A stretch of DNA of 35,700 nt from assembly GCA_903834625.1 (NCBI GenBank), contig CAILJQ010000114.1, forward strand, positions 1-35,700, in the 5' to 3' direction. The notes below the pieces were generated by a model. It was not told the origin of the DNA, did not search any database, and saw only the letters and a program-made list of their open reading frames with translations. A program made the position numbers and the translations under genes. The DNA is from an uncultured Bacteroidota bacterium (GTDB lineage Bacteria > Bacteroidota > Bacteroidia > UKL13-3). Of the stretch, positions 25,407-32,700 are shown piece by piece; the first letter of the stretch is position 1, and each line of letters begins with the position of its first letter.

Positions 25407-25447
25407 AAGCCATGATTCAACGCAATTGCTTGCGAGAATCATGGCTT
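25407..25447 (-). terminator. Intrinsic terminator of the aldolase gene
   Basis: A 12-base perfect stem (AAGCCATGATTC at 25407-25418 with GAATCATGGCTT at 25436-25447). Its 17-base loop itself contains a five-base stem CGCAA/TTGCG, so the hairpin is nearly continuous. On the minus strand it is followed by a T-rich run (TTTTCTTTTTG), as expected after fba, whose stop is at 25471. It is flanked by two copies of the recurrent palindromic word (25377-25386 and 25458-25467). Confidence 0.88.
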
Positions 25448-25470
25448 ATATTTATTCGGTTCGAACCTAA

Positions 25471-26523
25471 TTAAGCAATAGTAATGCTGTTATCTAGGTA
25501 TACATCCTGAATGGCATTCAATAAAGAAATACCTTCATTCATTGGCTTTTGGAAAGCTTTACGACCAGAGATTAATCCCTGTCCGCCTGCACGTTTGTTG
25601 ATTACAGCTGTAGTTACTGCCTCAGCTAAATCTGATGCTCCTTTACTTTCACCACCAGAGTTAATTAAACCTTGGCGACCCATATAACAATTGGCTACTT
25701 GGTAACGAGCCAAATCAATTGGGTGGTTTGATGAAAGATCGGTGTATACTTTATTGTGTGTTTTACCAAAGTTCAATGCGGTATAACCTCCATTGGTTGT
25801 AGGTAATTTTTGTTTGATAATGTCTGCTTGAATAGTTACTCCCAAGTGGTTAGCTTGTCCAGTTAAATCAGCAGCAGTGTGATAATCTACACCATCTTTT
25901 TTGAACGCGTTGTTACGTGTATAACACCATAAAATAGTTGCCATACCTAATTCATGCGCACGTTCAAATGCTGCAGCTACTTCTTGAATTTGACGACCGC
26001 TTTCGTCTGAACCAAAATAAATGGTTGCACCTACAGCAGTAGCACCTAAATTCCAAGCCTCTTCAACAGAACCAAACATAATTTGGTCAAATTTATTAGG
26101 GTAGCTTAAAAATTCGTTGTGGTTAATTTTTACAATGAAAGGAATTTGGTGGGCATATTTTCTTGAACATGCTGCCAATACACCATAGGTAGATGCAACC
26201 GCGTTACAACCACCTTCAATGGCTAACTTTACAATATTTTCTGGATCAAAATAAGCTGGATTTGGTGCAAAAGATGCGCCTGCACTGTGCTCAATGCCTT
26301 GGTCTACAGGTAAGATAGAAACATATCCTGTTCCTGCTAAACGACCATGGTTGTATAGGTCAGATAAACTTCTTAAAACCTGTGGTGAACGATTGCTTTG
26401 CATAAAAACACGATTAACGAAATCGTTTCCGGGTAAATGCAATTGGCTTTTCGAAATAGTTTTACATTCGTGGTTCAATAGCGCATCTGCACTATCGCCT
26501 AATAATTCGGCTACTTTTGTCAT
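25471..26523 (-). CDS. fbaB: Class I fructose-bisphosphate aldolase (FbaB type)
   Basis: FbaB cleaves fructose-1,6-bisphosphate to dihydroxyacetone phosphate and glyceraldehyde-3-phosphate through a lysine Schiff base. The 350-residue length is as in the E. coli enzyme. Family wording includes [21 protein letters not shown] (69-89), [12 protein letters not shown] (105-116) and [26 protein letters not shown] (214-239), in which K237 is the probable Schiff-base lysine. The metal-dependent class II motifs are absent. A strong promoter (26547-26580) precedes the ATG at 26521-26523 and an intrinsic terminator follows, so it is a single-gene transcript, fitting a highly expressed glycolytic enzyme. 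Certain for family. Confidence 0.96.
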   Translation of the reverse strand: MTKVAELLGDSADALLNHECKTISKSQLHLPGNDFVNRVFMQSNRSPQVLRSLSDLYNHGRLAGTGYVSILPVDQGIEHSAGASFAPNPAYFDPENIVKLAIEGGCNAVASTYGVLAACSRKYAHQIPFIVKINHNEFLSYPNKFDQIMFGSVEEAWNLGATAVGATIYFGSDESGRQIQEVAAAFERAHELGMATILWCYTRNNAFKKDGVDYHTAADLTGQANHLGVTIQADIIKQKLPTTNGGYTALNFGKTHNKVYTDLSSNHPIDLARYQVANCYMGRQGLINSGGESKGASDLAEAVTTAVINKRAGGQGLISGRKAFQKPMNEGISLLNAIQDVYLDNSITIA

Positions 26524-26546
26524 AATTAAGGGTTAAATTGCTGAGG

Positions 26547-26580
26547 CAAACTTACATTTTTTTAGAAAAGAACAGCCAAA
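26547..26580 (-). promoter_or_regulatory. Bacteroidota-type promoter of the aldolase gene
   Basis: On the minus strand TTTG (26580-26577) is followed after 22 bases by TAAGTTTG (26554-26547), an exact match to the TAnnTTTG element of the primary sigma factor of Bacteroidota. Transcription should begin around 26540, about 17 bases before the fbaB start codon. Confidence 0.8.
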
Positions 26581-26583
26581 AAA

Positions 26584-27006
26584 ATGATTATAGACGTAGT
26601 AAAAATCACAGAAGAGTCTGATTTACAGAAAGCATGGGCTATCCGTAAGGAAGTTTTTGTTCTGGAACAGGCCTGTCCCGAAGAACTCGAATGGGAATTC
26701 GAAGACGAATCGGTGCACTTTCTTGCCTCCATTAAAGGATTCCCAGTGGGCACTTCTCGCTGGCGCCAAACAGATGAAGGCATCAAATTAGAGCGCTTTG
26801 CCGTGCTCAAAAATTATCGTATGAAAGGTGTAGCCTCTGTTTTGTTAAGCAGAATGCTTAGCGATCTCATTGAGAAAACACAAAAGATTTACTTACATGC
26901 CCAATTACATGCCGCACCTGTTTATGCCAAATTTGGCTTCGAACCGGTGGGAGAAAATTTTTGGGAAGCAGGAATAGAACATGTAAAAATGGTAAGGAAG
27001 TATTAA
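26584..27006 (+). CDS. GNAT family N-acetyltransferase
   Basis: A 140-residue acetyltransferase of the ElaA/YjcF-like group. It begins with the family pattern RKEVFVLEQACPEE (21-34) and carries the acetyl-CoA-binding motif A as LERFAVLKNYRMKGVASVLL (about 69-88), in which the R-x-x-G-x-A loop contacts the cofactor; HAAPVYAKFGFEPVGENF near the C-terminus is the usual motif B region. No substrate can be named. The gene is divergent from fbaB; the first base of its start codon is only 60 bases from the aldolase start, so the two promoters overlap. Its stop abuts the convergent acyl-CoA synthetase stop. Confidence 0.93.
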   Translation: MIIDVVKITEESDLQKAWAIRKEVFVLEQACPEELEWEFEDESVHFLASIKGFPVGTSRWRQTDEGIKLERFAVLKNYRMKGVASVLLSRMLSDLIEKTQKIYLHAQLHAAPVYAKFGFEPVGENFWEAGIEHVKMVRKY

Positions 27007-28905
27007 CTACTCCACTATTGCCACATACATGCCTTTGATTTCTTTTTCGTATTTCTGTTCAACCAATTTACGCTTAATTTTTTGGGTAGGAGTCATCTCT
27101 CCATCTTCAAGGGTAAAAGGTCTGCGCTTAATGGCATAGTGCTTTACACGCTCAAACTTGCCTAGTTCCGTGGAATATTTATGCATGTCAATGTCTAACC
27201 ATTTTCTTACATCATCCTCTCTAATAAAGTCATCGGCTTCATTGAAATAAGCATCTTTGTATCCAAAAGTCTCCTTCATTTCCTCTCTCGATGGAACAAT
27301 GATGGCAGTTAAATATTCTTGCTTATCACCAATCAAAAATATCTGCTCAATTTTATTTGATTTCAGATAGGTATTTTCAATGGGAGTAGGATATATATTT
27401 TTACCAAAAGAGTTAACCAAAATATTCTTGATGCGATCGGTAATTTTCAAATACCCTTTATAAAACTTACCTACATCACCTGTATGCAACCAACCATCTT
27501 TGTCAATCGCTTCTGCTGTGGCTTCTGGTAGGTTCCAATAACCTTTCATTACATTCCTTCCACGCACCAAAATTTCCCCTTCAGCACATTCAAATTTAGG
27601 GTCGAATGAATCAAAGGTTTGAATGGTAATAATTTCTTTGGTATCCGGATTTTGAATAGCTACTTCATTTAATCTACCAACCCTCCCAACAGCGCCATAA
27701 ACTTGCCTATGTGGCTCATTTACGGTAACCAATGGAGACGTTTCAGTTAATCCATATCCTTCACATACAATTACTCCAATATTTCCAAAAAACTCACCAA
27801 CATGCTGTGGCATAGCCCCACCACCAGATATCATGAGCTTCATGTTTCCGCCCAACTTCTCTTTGATTTTTGAGAAAACCAATTTTTCTGCAATGGCCAA
27901 TTGAAGTGATAAAATAGGTCCAGGAGTTTTGCCATCTTCATGCAATTTTCTGCGTGCTTCACCCACCTTAATCGACCATTCAAAAATCTTTAAACTTAAT
28001 CCACCTTTTGAGGTAACATTTTTTCTTACGCGCTCTTCAATGCGCTCCAATAAACGCGGTACCGTTAAAATAGCAGTTGGTTTTACTTCTATGATATTGC
28101 TGGTTAACGCCTCCAAACTTTGTGCAAAAGCAATTTGTGTTCCTACAATCGTACTTAAATAATAAGTAGCTGTGCGCTCGTAAACATGACACATGGGTAA
28201 AAAGGATAGAAACCTAAAATCCTTATTTACTACATACATGAGTTCAACGGCCATTTCAATATCACTCAAGAAATTGTCGTGGGTTAACATGGCTCCTTTA
28301 GGTTTGCCTGTTGTGCCAGAGGTATATAACAAACAAGATAAATCGTCTCTGGTTACCGTAGCGCAAATGGCATCTATTTCTGCCTGCATTCCGCCATACA
28401 GTTCCTTTCCTTTGGCAATCATTTCTTGGTAAGTACTCACACCCTCATCGCGCTTTTCGGTTTCAAAGGCAATGATGATTTTCTCTAACTTAGGGCAGTT
28501 ACCCTTTATTTTATTGATCTTCTTCAATAAGAAGGGTGTTCCAACCAAAATGGCTTTTGCACCTGAATCGTTTATGATATATTCAACCTCAGATTCTGAT
28601 AGCGTAGGGTAAATAGAAACATTCACTAATCCCAATTGCATCAAACCTTGGTCGAATGTGATATACTCCGGACAGTTCTCAATAATGAGCGCTACCATGT
28701 CTTGCTTTTGCATACCCAAATCATGGAGGTAAGCAGAAATGGCATTGGCTTCATCTATTACCTGTTGGTAGGTAATGCCTCGGTAACTGTCTTTCTTTTT
28801 TTCGAGAAGATAAATACTGTCGGGTGATTTTATCTTACTTGCTACATTCTTCAAATACGGATGAAGTGAAGGAAACGAATAATCTAGTTTAAATTTTTCT
28901 GTCAT
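27007..28905 (-). CDS. fadD: Long-chain fatty acid--CoA ligase (AMP-forming)
   Basis: An adenylate-forming enzyme of 632 residues that activates long-chain fatty acids to acyl-CoA using ATP. The AMP-binding P-loop YTSGTTGKPKG is at 194-204; further motifs are GYGLTETSP, GWLHTGDVG and KITDRIKNILVNSFGKNIYP. The C-terminal catalytic lysine is in GEMTPTQKIKR. Its length and the FLPMCHVYERTATYY stretch fit the long-chain family common in Bacteroidota (several paralogues are usual), so the symbol is by family rather than strict orthology. It acts in the cytoplasm or at the inner membrane, using fatty acids for lipid synthesis or breakdown. It is convergent with the GNAT gene and separated from def by 127 bases. 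Confidence 0.93.
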   Translation of the reverse strand: MTEKFKLDYSFPSLHPYLKNVASKIKSPDSIYLLEKKKDSYRGITYQQVIDEANAISAYLHDLGMQKQDMVALIIENCPEYITFDQGLMQLGLVNVSIYPTLSESEVEYIINDSGAKAILVGTPFLLKKINKIKGNCPKLEKIIIAFETEKRDEGVSTYQEMIAKGKELYGGMQAEIDAICATVTRDDLSCLLYTSGTTGKPKGAMLTHDNFLSDIEMAVELMYVVNKDFRFLSFLPMCHVYERTATYYLSTIVGTQIAFAQSLEALTSNIIEVKPTAILTVPRLLERIEERVRKNVTSKGGLSLKIFEWSIKVGEARRKLHEDGKTPGPILSLQLAIAEKLVFSKIKEKLGGNMKLMISGGGAMPQHVGEFFGNIGVIVCEGYGLTETSPLVTVNEPHRQVYGAVGRVGRLNEVAIQNPDTKEIITIQTFDSFDPKFECAEGEILVRGRNVMKGYWNLPEATAEAIDKDGWLHTGDVGKFYKGYLKITDRIKNILVNSFGKNIYPTPIENTYLKSNKIEQIFLIGDKQEYLTAIIVPSREEMKETFGYKDAYFNEADDFIREDDVRKWLDIDMHKYSTELGKFERVKHYAIKRRPFTLEDGEMTPTQKIKRKLVEQKYEKEIKGMYVAIVE

Positions 28906-28979
28906 TCTACAAAAATTAACAATACGAATAAAGCCATATTTAACCCTCAGGTCAAACTGATTATTCCAAATTACGGAGA

Positions 28980-29006
28980 AAGAATTTGCATTTTGCGCAA
29001 ATTCTT
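28980..29006 (-). terminator. Hairpin downstream of def, possible terminator
   Basis: AAGAATTTGC (28980-28989) pairs perfectly with GCAAATTCTT (28997-29006), seven-base loop, starting 27 bases after the def stop. The minus-strand sequence after the stem is only weakly T-rich, so termination is plausible but unproven; it also lies in the leader region of the acyl-CoA synthetase gene. Confidence 0.45.
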
Positions 29007-29032
29007 ATGAAAAAATTACTGAAATGACAGGA

Positions 29033-29587
29033 TTAACGGTTAGACGGCAGTCTCATTTTGTAATCGACATGAGCCCCACCTTTAGAAATATTTGTAAGCT
29101 TGGTTTTAAGCAACCTGCGCTTGAGTTGAGAGATATGGTCAACAAATAATTTACCCTGACAATGGTCGTATTCATGTTGAATCACCCTTGCAGCTATGCC
29201 ATCATATTCTTCTTCAAACCAATTAAATTGTTCGTCTTGGTAACGAATGAGTAGGTGCGAAAACCTGCTCACTTTCTCGCGGATATGTGGGATACTCAAA
29301 CATCCTTCTTCATATTCCCATTCAGTTCCCCATTCTTCCATAATCTCTGCATTGATAAATACCTTTTTCATGCTTGGGTATTTTTCATCATCAAAAGCAT
29401 CTGTATCTACTATAAAAAGTTGAATAGCCTTACCTACTTGCGGAGCGGCCAAACCAACACCATTGGCATTGTACATGGTCTCCCACATATTTTCAATGAG
29501 CTTATCCAAATCTTTATAAGTTGGATCAATGGTTGCGCCTACTTTTCTTAAAACGGTATCACCGTATGCTACTATTGGAAGAATCAT
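29033..29587 (-). CDS. def: Peptide deformylase
   Basis: Removes the formyl group from the initiator methionine of new proteins. All three metal-enzyme motifs are intact: GVGLAAPQVG (43-52), EGCLSIP (94-100, C96) and QHEYDH (137-142, with H138, E139 and H142). The 184-residue length is normal. It follows ruvX by 21 bases on the same strand and probably shares its transcript. Certain. Confidence 0.97.
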   Translation of the reverse strand: MILPIVAYGDTVLRKVGATIDPTYKDLDKLIENMWETMYNANGVGLAAPQVGKAIQLFIVDTDAFDDEKYPSMKKVFINAEIMEEWGTEWEYEEGCLSIPHIREKVSRFSHLLIRYQDEQFNWFEEEYDGIAARVIQHEYDHCQGKLFVDHISQLKRRLLKTKLTNISKGGAHVDYKMRLPSNR

Positions 29588-29608
29588 GTTTCTTTATTCT
29601 CTTTTCAA

Positions 29609-30022
29609 TTATGGGTTCATTTCTAAATAAGTTTGTAAAATGAGCACTGCACTTATTTGGTCTACATTGCCTTTTACTTGCCTATCTTTTTTCTTCATTC
29701 CCATTTCCAACATGCTGGCCTGAGCCATTCTGCTGGTAAGTCTTTCATCTACACGTTTTACGGGCAGTTCTGGGAAATTTTTGGCCAGCGAAGATATAAA
29801 AATTTCTACATGTTTGGCCGATTCACTATCACTGCCATCCATTTGTAAGGGTTTGCCAACTACTATACATTCTACCTGTTCCTTTAGGAAATAGTTTTTT
29901 AAATAGGCAATTACTTCATGGGCACGCACGGTTCCTAACGCACTGGCAATAATCTTGAGTGGATCGGTTACTGCCAATCCTACTCTTTTGGTGCCATAAT
30001 CTACCGCCATTATTCTTCCCAT
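29609..30022 (-). CDS. ruvX: Putative pre-16S rRNA nuclease / Holliday junction resolvase RuvX (YqgF)
   Basis: A 137-residue RNase-H-fold protein of the YqgF family, implicated in maturing the 5' end of 16S rRNA and proposed as a junction resolvase. Family features: MAVDYGTKRVGLAVTD (5-20, with the first catalytic aspartate at D8), IVVGKPLQMDGSDSE (the glutamate/glycine loop) and VDERLTSRMAQ. Length is normal. A second ATG four codons in is possible. It lies 45 bases after the histidine kinase gene and 21 bases before def, on the same strand. Confidence 0.94.
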   Translation of the reverse strand: MGRIMAVDYGTKRVGLAVTDPLKIIASALGTVRAHEVIAYLKNYFLKEQVECIVVGKPLQMDGSDSESAKHVEIFISSLAKNFPELPVKRVDERLTSRMAQASMLEMGMKKKDRQVKGNVDQISAVLILQTYLEMNP

Positions 30023-30067
30023 ACTGTGCTACTTTTCGCACCACATTGTTACAGGTGCGGAGCAAAT

Positions 30068-31228
30068 TTAAGCGGCATCTAGCACAATTCTAAATGTAGT
30101 GCCTTTTCCAAGTTCTGAATGACGAACATAAATTTCACCATTATGGTAATCATGCACAATGCGCTTTACCAAAGATAGACCTAAACCCCAGCCTCTTTTT
30201 TTGGTAGTATAGCCCGGCTTAAATACTGTTTTAAACTTGCCTCGTGGAATGCCTTTGCCCGTATCTGTTATGTCTAAATAGACAAAATTGGCATCGTGGT
30301 TCAGGCTAATTCTTAAACTGCCATTGCCATCCATGGCATCAATGGCATTCTTGCATAAGTTCTCTATTACCCAATCAAATAAGGGGATGTTTATTTTTGC
30401 CCAATTGCCGGGCTGACCAATATCTATGCTAAAATTCACCTTGCTCGAAACCCTATTGCGCAAATAACCTATAGATTTATCAATGACTAAATCGAGGTTC
30501 TCTGCCTTTAGAATGGGTTCAGACCCAATTTTAGAAAACCTTTCAGTAATGAGCTCCAACCTACGCAAATCATAATCTACCTCCTTTAATATTTCTTCTT
30601 GTTGGTCTTTTTCTGTTTCTTTCAAAAGGTTATGCCATTCGCGCAAACTAGAGATAGGTGTTCCCAATTGATGCGCCGTTTCTTTGCTCATGCCCACCCA
30701 AACTTGATTTTGTTCTGCCCGCCTGCTGCTGCTTAAGGCAAAATAACTCATTAACGCAAAAAAGGCTATGAGTGATAATTGAATAAATGGATAGGTTTTT
30801 AAAGCAGTTAATATAAATGAGTTTTTGTAGTACAGATTTTGATACCGATGGTTTACGGGGTCGTATTCAATTCTAATGGGCTCATGCTCCTCTTTCATCA
30901 TGGCTAACTCTTGAACCAGATATAAACTATCCAAAGACTTTAATGAATCGAGGTTTCTATGTGATAGAATCTGCCCGTTTTCATCGGCCAAAATGGTTGG
31001 AATGGTTTCATTTTCTTTGATGATGTCTAATAAAAAGTTGATTTCATTTTCATCAGAGGCTGTGCTCAACTGTTTGGTAGCATTGGCCCAAAGCTTTATT
31101 TTTTTGTCTTCCTGCACCGCCAGCTCTTTAACCAAACTGCGCGTATACCAAAGGGAGAACGCACCAATAAACATAGCTGCCACCAGAATGCTAATTTTCC
31201 ACCAACGTTTCTTTTCGTATGCCTTCAT
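30068..31228 (-). CDS. Orphan sensor histidine kinase
   Basis: A 386-residue inner-membrane kinase. Two membrane segments (about 12-29 and 147-165) bracket a periplasmic sensor domain of around 115 residues. The dimerisation region has the H-box MSKETAHQLGTPISSLREW with phospho-acceptor H186, typical of a Bacteroidota subgroup. The ATPase part has the N box (ENLCKNAIDAMDG), the G1 box (ITDTGKGIP) and the G2 box (KRGWGLGLSLVKR). There is no HAMP domain between the second membrane helix and the H-box, as the linker is only about 10 residues. No response regulator is adjacent, so its partner and signal are unknown. It is divergent from the gene at 31406 and lies just upstream of ruvX. Confidence 0.93.
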   Translation of the reverse strand: MKAYEKKRWWKISILVAAMFIGAFSLWYTRSLVKELAVQEDKKIKLWANATKQLSTASDENEINFLLDIIKENETIPTILADENGQILSHRNLDSLKSLDSLYLVQELAMMKEEHEPIRIEYDPVNHRYQNLYYKNSFILTALKTYPFIQLSLIAFFALMSYFALSSSRRAEQNQVWVGMSKETAHQLGTPISSLREWHNLLKETEKDQQEEILKEVDYDLRRLELITERFSKIGSEPILKAENLDLVIDKSIGYLRNRVSSKVNFSIDIGQPGNWAKINIPLFDWVIENLCKNAIDAMDGNGSLRISLNHDANFVYLDITDTGKGIPRGKFKTVFKPGYTTKKRGWGLGLSLVKRIVHDYHNGEIYVRHSELGKGTTFRIVLDAA

Positions 31229-31333
31229 TGTGTAACCTAAACGGATTTCGATTTACAATATTTTTGTCAATCAGCAAAATGCCTTACGTGCCTTGACAAA
31301 CATCTACTTGCATTTTTTCCCATTTCCCATTTC

Positions 31334-31364
31334 TTGCATTTTAGGTTTATCGCCGGTACTTTCG
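31334..31364 (+). promoter_or_regulatory. Likely promoter of the gene at 31406
   Basis: TTG (31334-31336) followed after 20 bases by TACTTTCG (31357-31364), seven of eight positions matching TAnnTTTG. Initiation would be near 31371, about 35 bases before the ATG at 31406, which argues against any start upstream of that ATG. Confidence 0.55.
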
Positions 31365-31405
31365 CCCCATTAATTTCATATAATTCAACCTTGCAAAGCT
31401 TTCAG

Positions 31406-31813
31406 ATGAATATTATTACTGCCATACAACACTTCATTTCCAAGCCATTTCGGTTCGAACCGATTTCTGATAAAGACTTATTGGAAATTTCTCATAACCA
31501 TGCTAATTCCAATGAAGTTTGGGACTTATCATGCCCATGCGGAGGAACACTTTTTAGAGGAAAACAATTGGAGGCAGATGGTAAAACTTATCAAGCAGGT
31601 GGCTTGGTTCAGTTTGCTAACGGACAATCATACCGCGCGAGTTTTTTATTGAATACCGCCAAGGAAATGGGCTCTGAGGCCGAACAAATATATGTGCAAA
31701 TAAAAGAACAGTGGCTTGCCTTAGAAGATGAAGCTTTGTTGCAAATGCTCTCTCTTACACCACAAGAAATTTTCCCTGTTTCTATTAAAAGTGATAGGGA
31801 AATAGCGCGTTAA
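31406..31813 (+). CDS. Hypothetical cytoplasmic protein
   Basis: A 135-residue protein of no family I recognise. It lacks a signal peptide. The middle contains a C-P-C-G-G motif within WDLSCPCGGTLFRGKQ, which could bind metal or be structural, but with only two cysteines close together a zinc ribbon is not demonstrated. The C-terminal half is acidic and leucine-rich. The frame extends further upstream to a TTG at 31334, but that lies within the probable promoter, so the ATG at 31406 is used. It precedes the cyclase-family gene on the same strand by 40 bases and may be co-transcribed. The start of its coding region carries one copy of GGTTCGAACC (31452). Confidence 0.72.
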   Translation: MNIITAIQHFISKPFRFEPISDKDLLEISHNHANSNEVWDLSCPCGGTLFRGKQLEADGKTYQAGGLVQFANGQSYRASFLLNTAKEMGSEAEQIYVQIKEQWLALEDEALLQMLSLTPQEIFPVSIKSDREIAR

Positions 31814-31853
31814 TACATACCTTGTATTCCCCCAAATACCTAAATCTTGTTAT

Positions 31854-32603
31854 ATGTTATTGGCTCAGCTTAATTTTAAAGGGAAAATGTATGAGGTAAA
31901 CCTTCATTCGCCCATCGATCTTTCTATTCCTTTAAAAAATGGAAGCGAGAATCCCAATGCTTTTCATATTCCAAACCCTTTGTTTGAACCCATAAGAGTG
32001 GGTGATTTTGTGGGAAGTGTGGCCATGGGAAGTGGCGCCAATTGCGAAAACCTGCATATCAATGCACATGGAAATGGTACCCATACAGAATGTATCGGCC
32101 ATATTACTGAAGAACGAATTAGTATCAATAAAACCTTACAGTCCTTTCATTTTTTTGCCCAAGTTATAAGCGTTGAACCCAATCAACTAGAAAATGGCGA
32201 TTGGCAAATACCCCTTTCAGGCATCAAAAACCAATTAATGGAGGGGATTGAGGCCGTTATAGTAAGAACATTACCAAATACTTCAGATAAATTGAATAAA
32301 ATTTATTCTGGCAATAATCCTTGTTATTTCGAACCGGCACTCTGTAGTTTTTTGGCCGAAAATGGGGTTCAACACTTGCTAACAGATCTTCCTTCGGTTG
32401 ATAGAGAAGAAGATGCTGGGGCTATGGCTGCCCACAAGGCTTTTTGGCAATATCCGCATAGCCCTAGGCTTAAGGCAACTATTAGCGAAATGGTTTTTGT
32501 GCCCAATGAGGTAAAAGATGGCCTTTATTTCCTCAATTTACAGATAGCCTCTTTTGAGTCGGATGCCAGTCCATCTAAGCCCATTTTGTACCCACTCTCT
32601 TAG
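31854..32603 (+). CDS. Cyclase-family metal-dependent hydrolase (kynurenine formamidase-like)
   Basis: A 249-residue member of the cyclase/kynurenine formamidase superfamily. The metal-binding motif of the family, H-x-G-T-H-x-D-x-P-x-H, appears here as AHGNGTHTECIGH (residues 71-83), with H77, E79 and H83 in place and the first histidine displaced by one residue (H72); glutamate replaces the usual aspartate and the proline is absent. LLTDLPSVDREEDAGAMAAHKAFW is also family-like. Proven members hydrolyse N-formylkynurenine or similar amides; the altered motif makes the substrate uncertain, and no kynurenine-pathway genes are adjacent. No signal peptide. Confidence 0.85.
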   Translation: MLLAQLNFKGKMYEVNLHSPIDLSIPLKNGSENPNAFHIPNPLFEPIRVGDFVGSVAMGSGANCENLHINAHGNGTHTECIGHITEERISINKTLQSFHFFAQVISVEPNQLENGDWQIPLSGIKNQLMEGIEAVIVRTLPNTSDKLNKIYSGNNPCYFEPALCSFLAENGVQHLLTDLPSVDREEDAGAMAAHKAFWQYPHSPRLKATISEMVFVPNEVKDGLYFLNLQIASFESDASPSKPILYPLS

Positions 32604-32654
32604 CCCTATTTTCGTAAGCTAGCGGTTAAAAAATTCATAAGGTTTAGGTGGCAC

Positions 32655-32684
32655 TTGCATGGGTGCCCCAAATTCCTATTTTTG
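32655..32684 (+). promoter_or_regulatory. Promoter of the parvulin foldase gene
   Basis: TTG (32655-32657), a 19-base spacer, then TATTTTTG (32677-32684), which matches the TAnnTTTG element exactly. Initiation near 32691 puts the start about ten bases before the ATG at 32701. An upstream ATG at 32659 lies inside this promoter and is therefore unlikely to be used. Confidence 0.78.
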
Positions 32685-32700
32685 CATCACTTTAAAAATT

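Noticed and set aside
3143-30022. Functional link between ruvA and ruvX in one window
   Set aside because: They are 26 kb apart with unrelated neighbours; coincidence is the simplest explanation.
30037-30059. Six-base hairpin CGCACC/GGTGCG between the histidine kinase and ruvX
   Set aside because: No T run on the minus strand and a short stem, so neither a terminator nor a regulator is supported.
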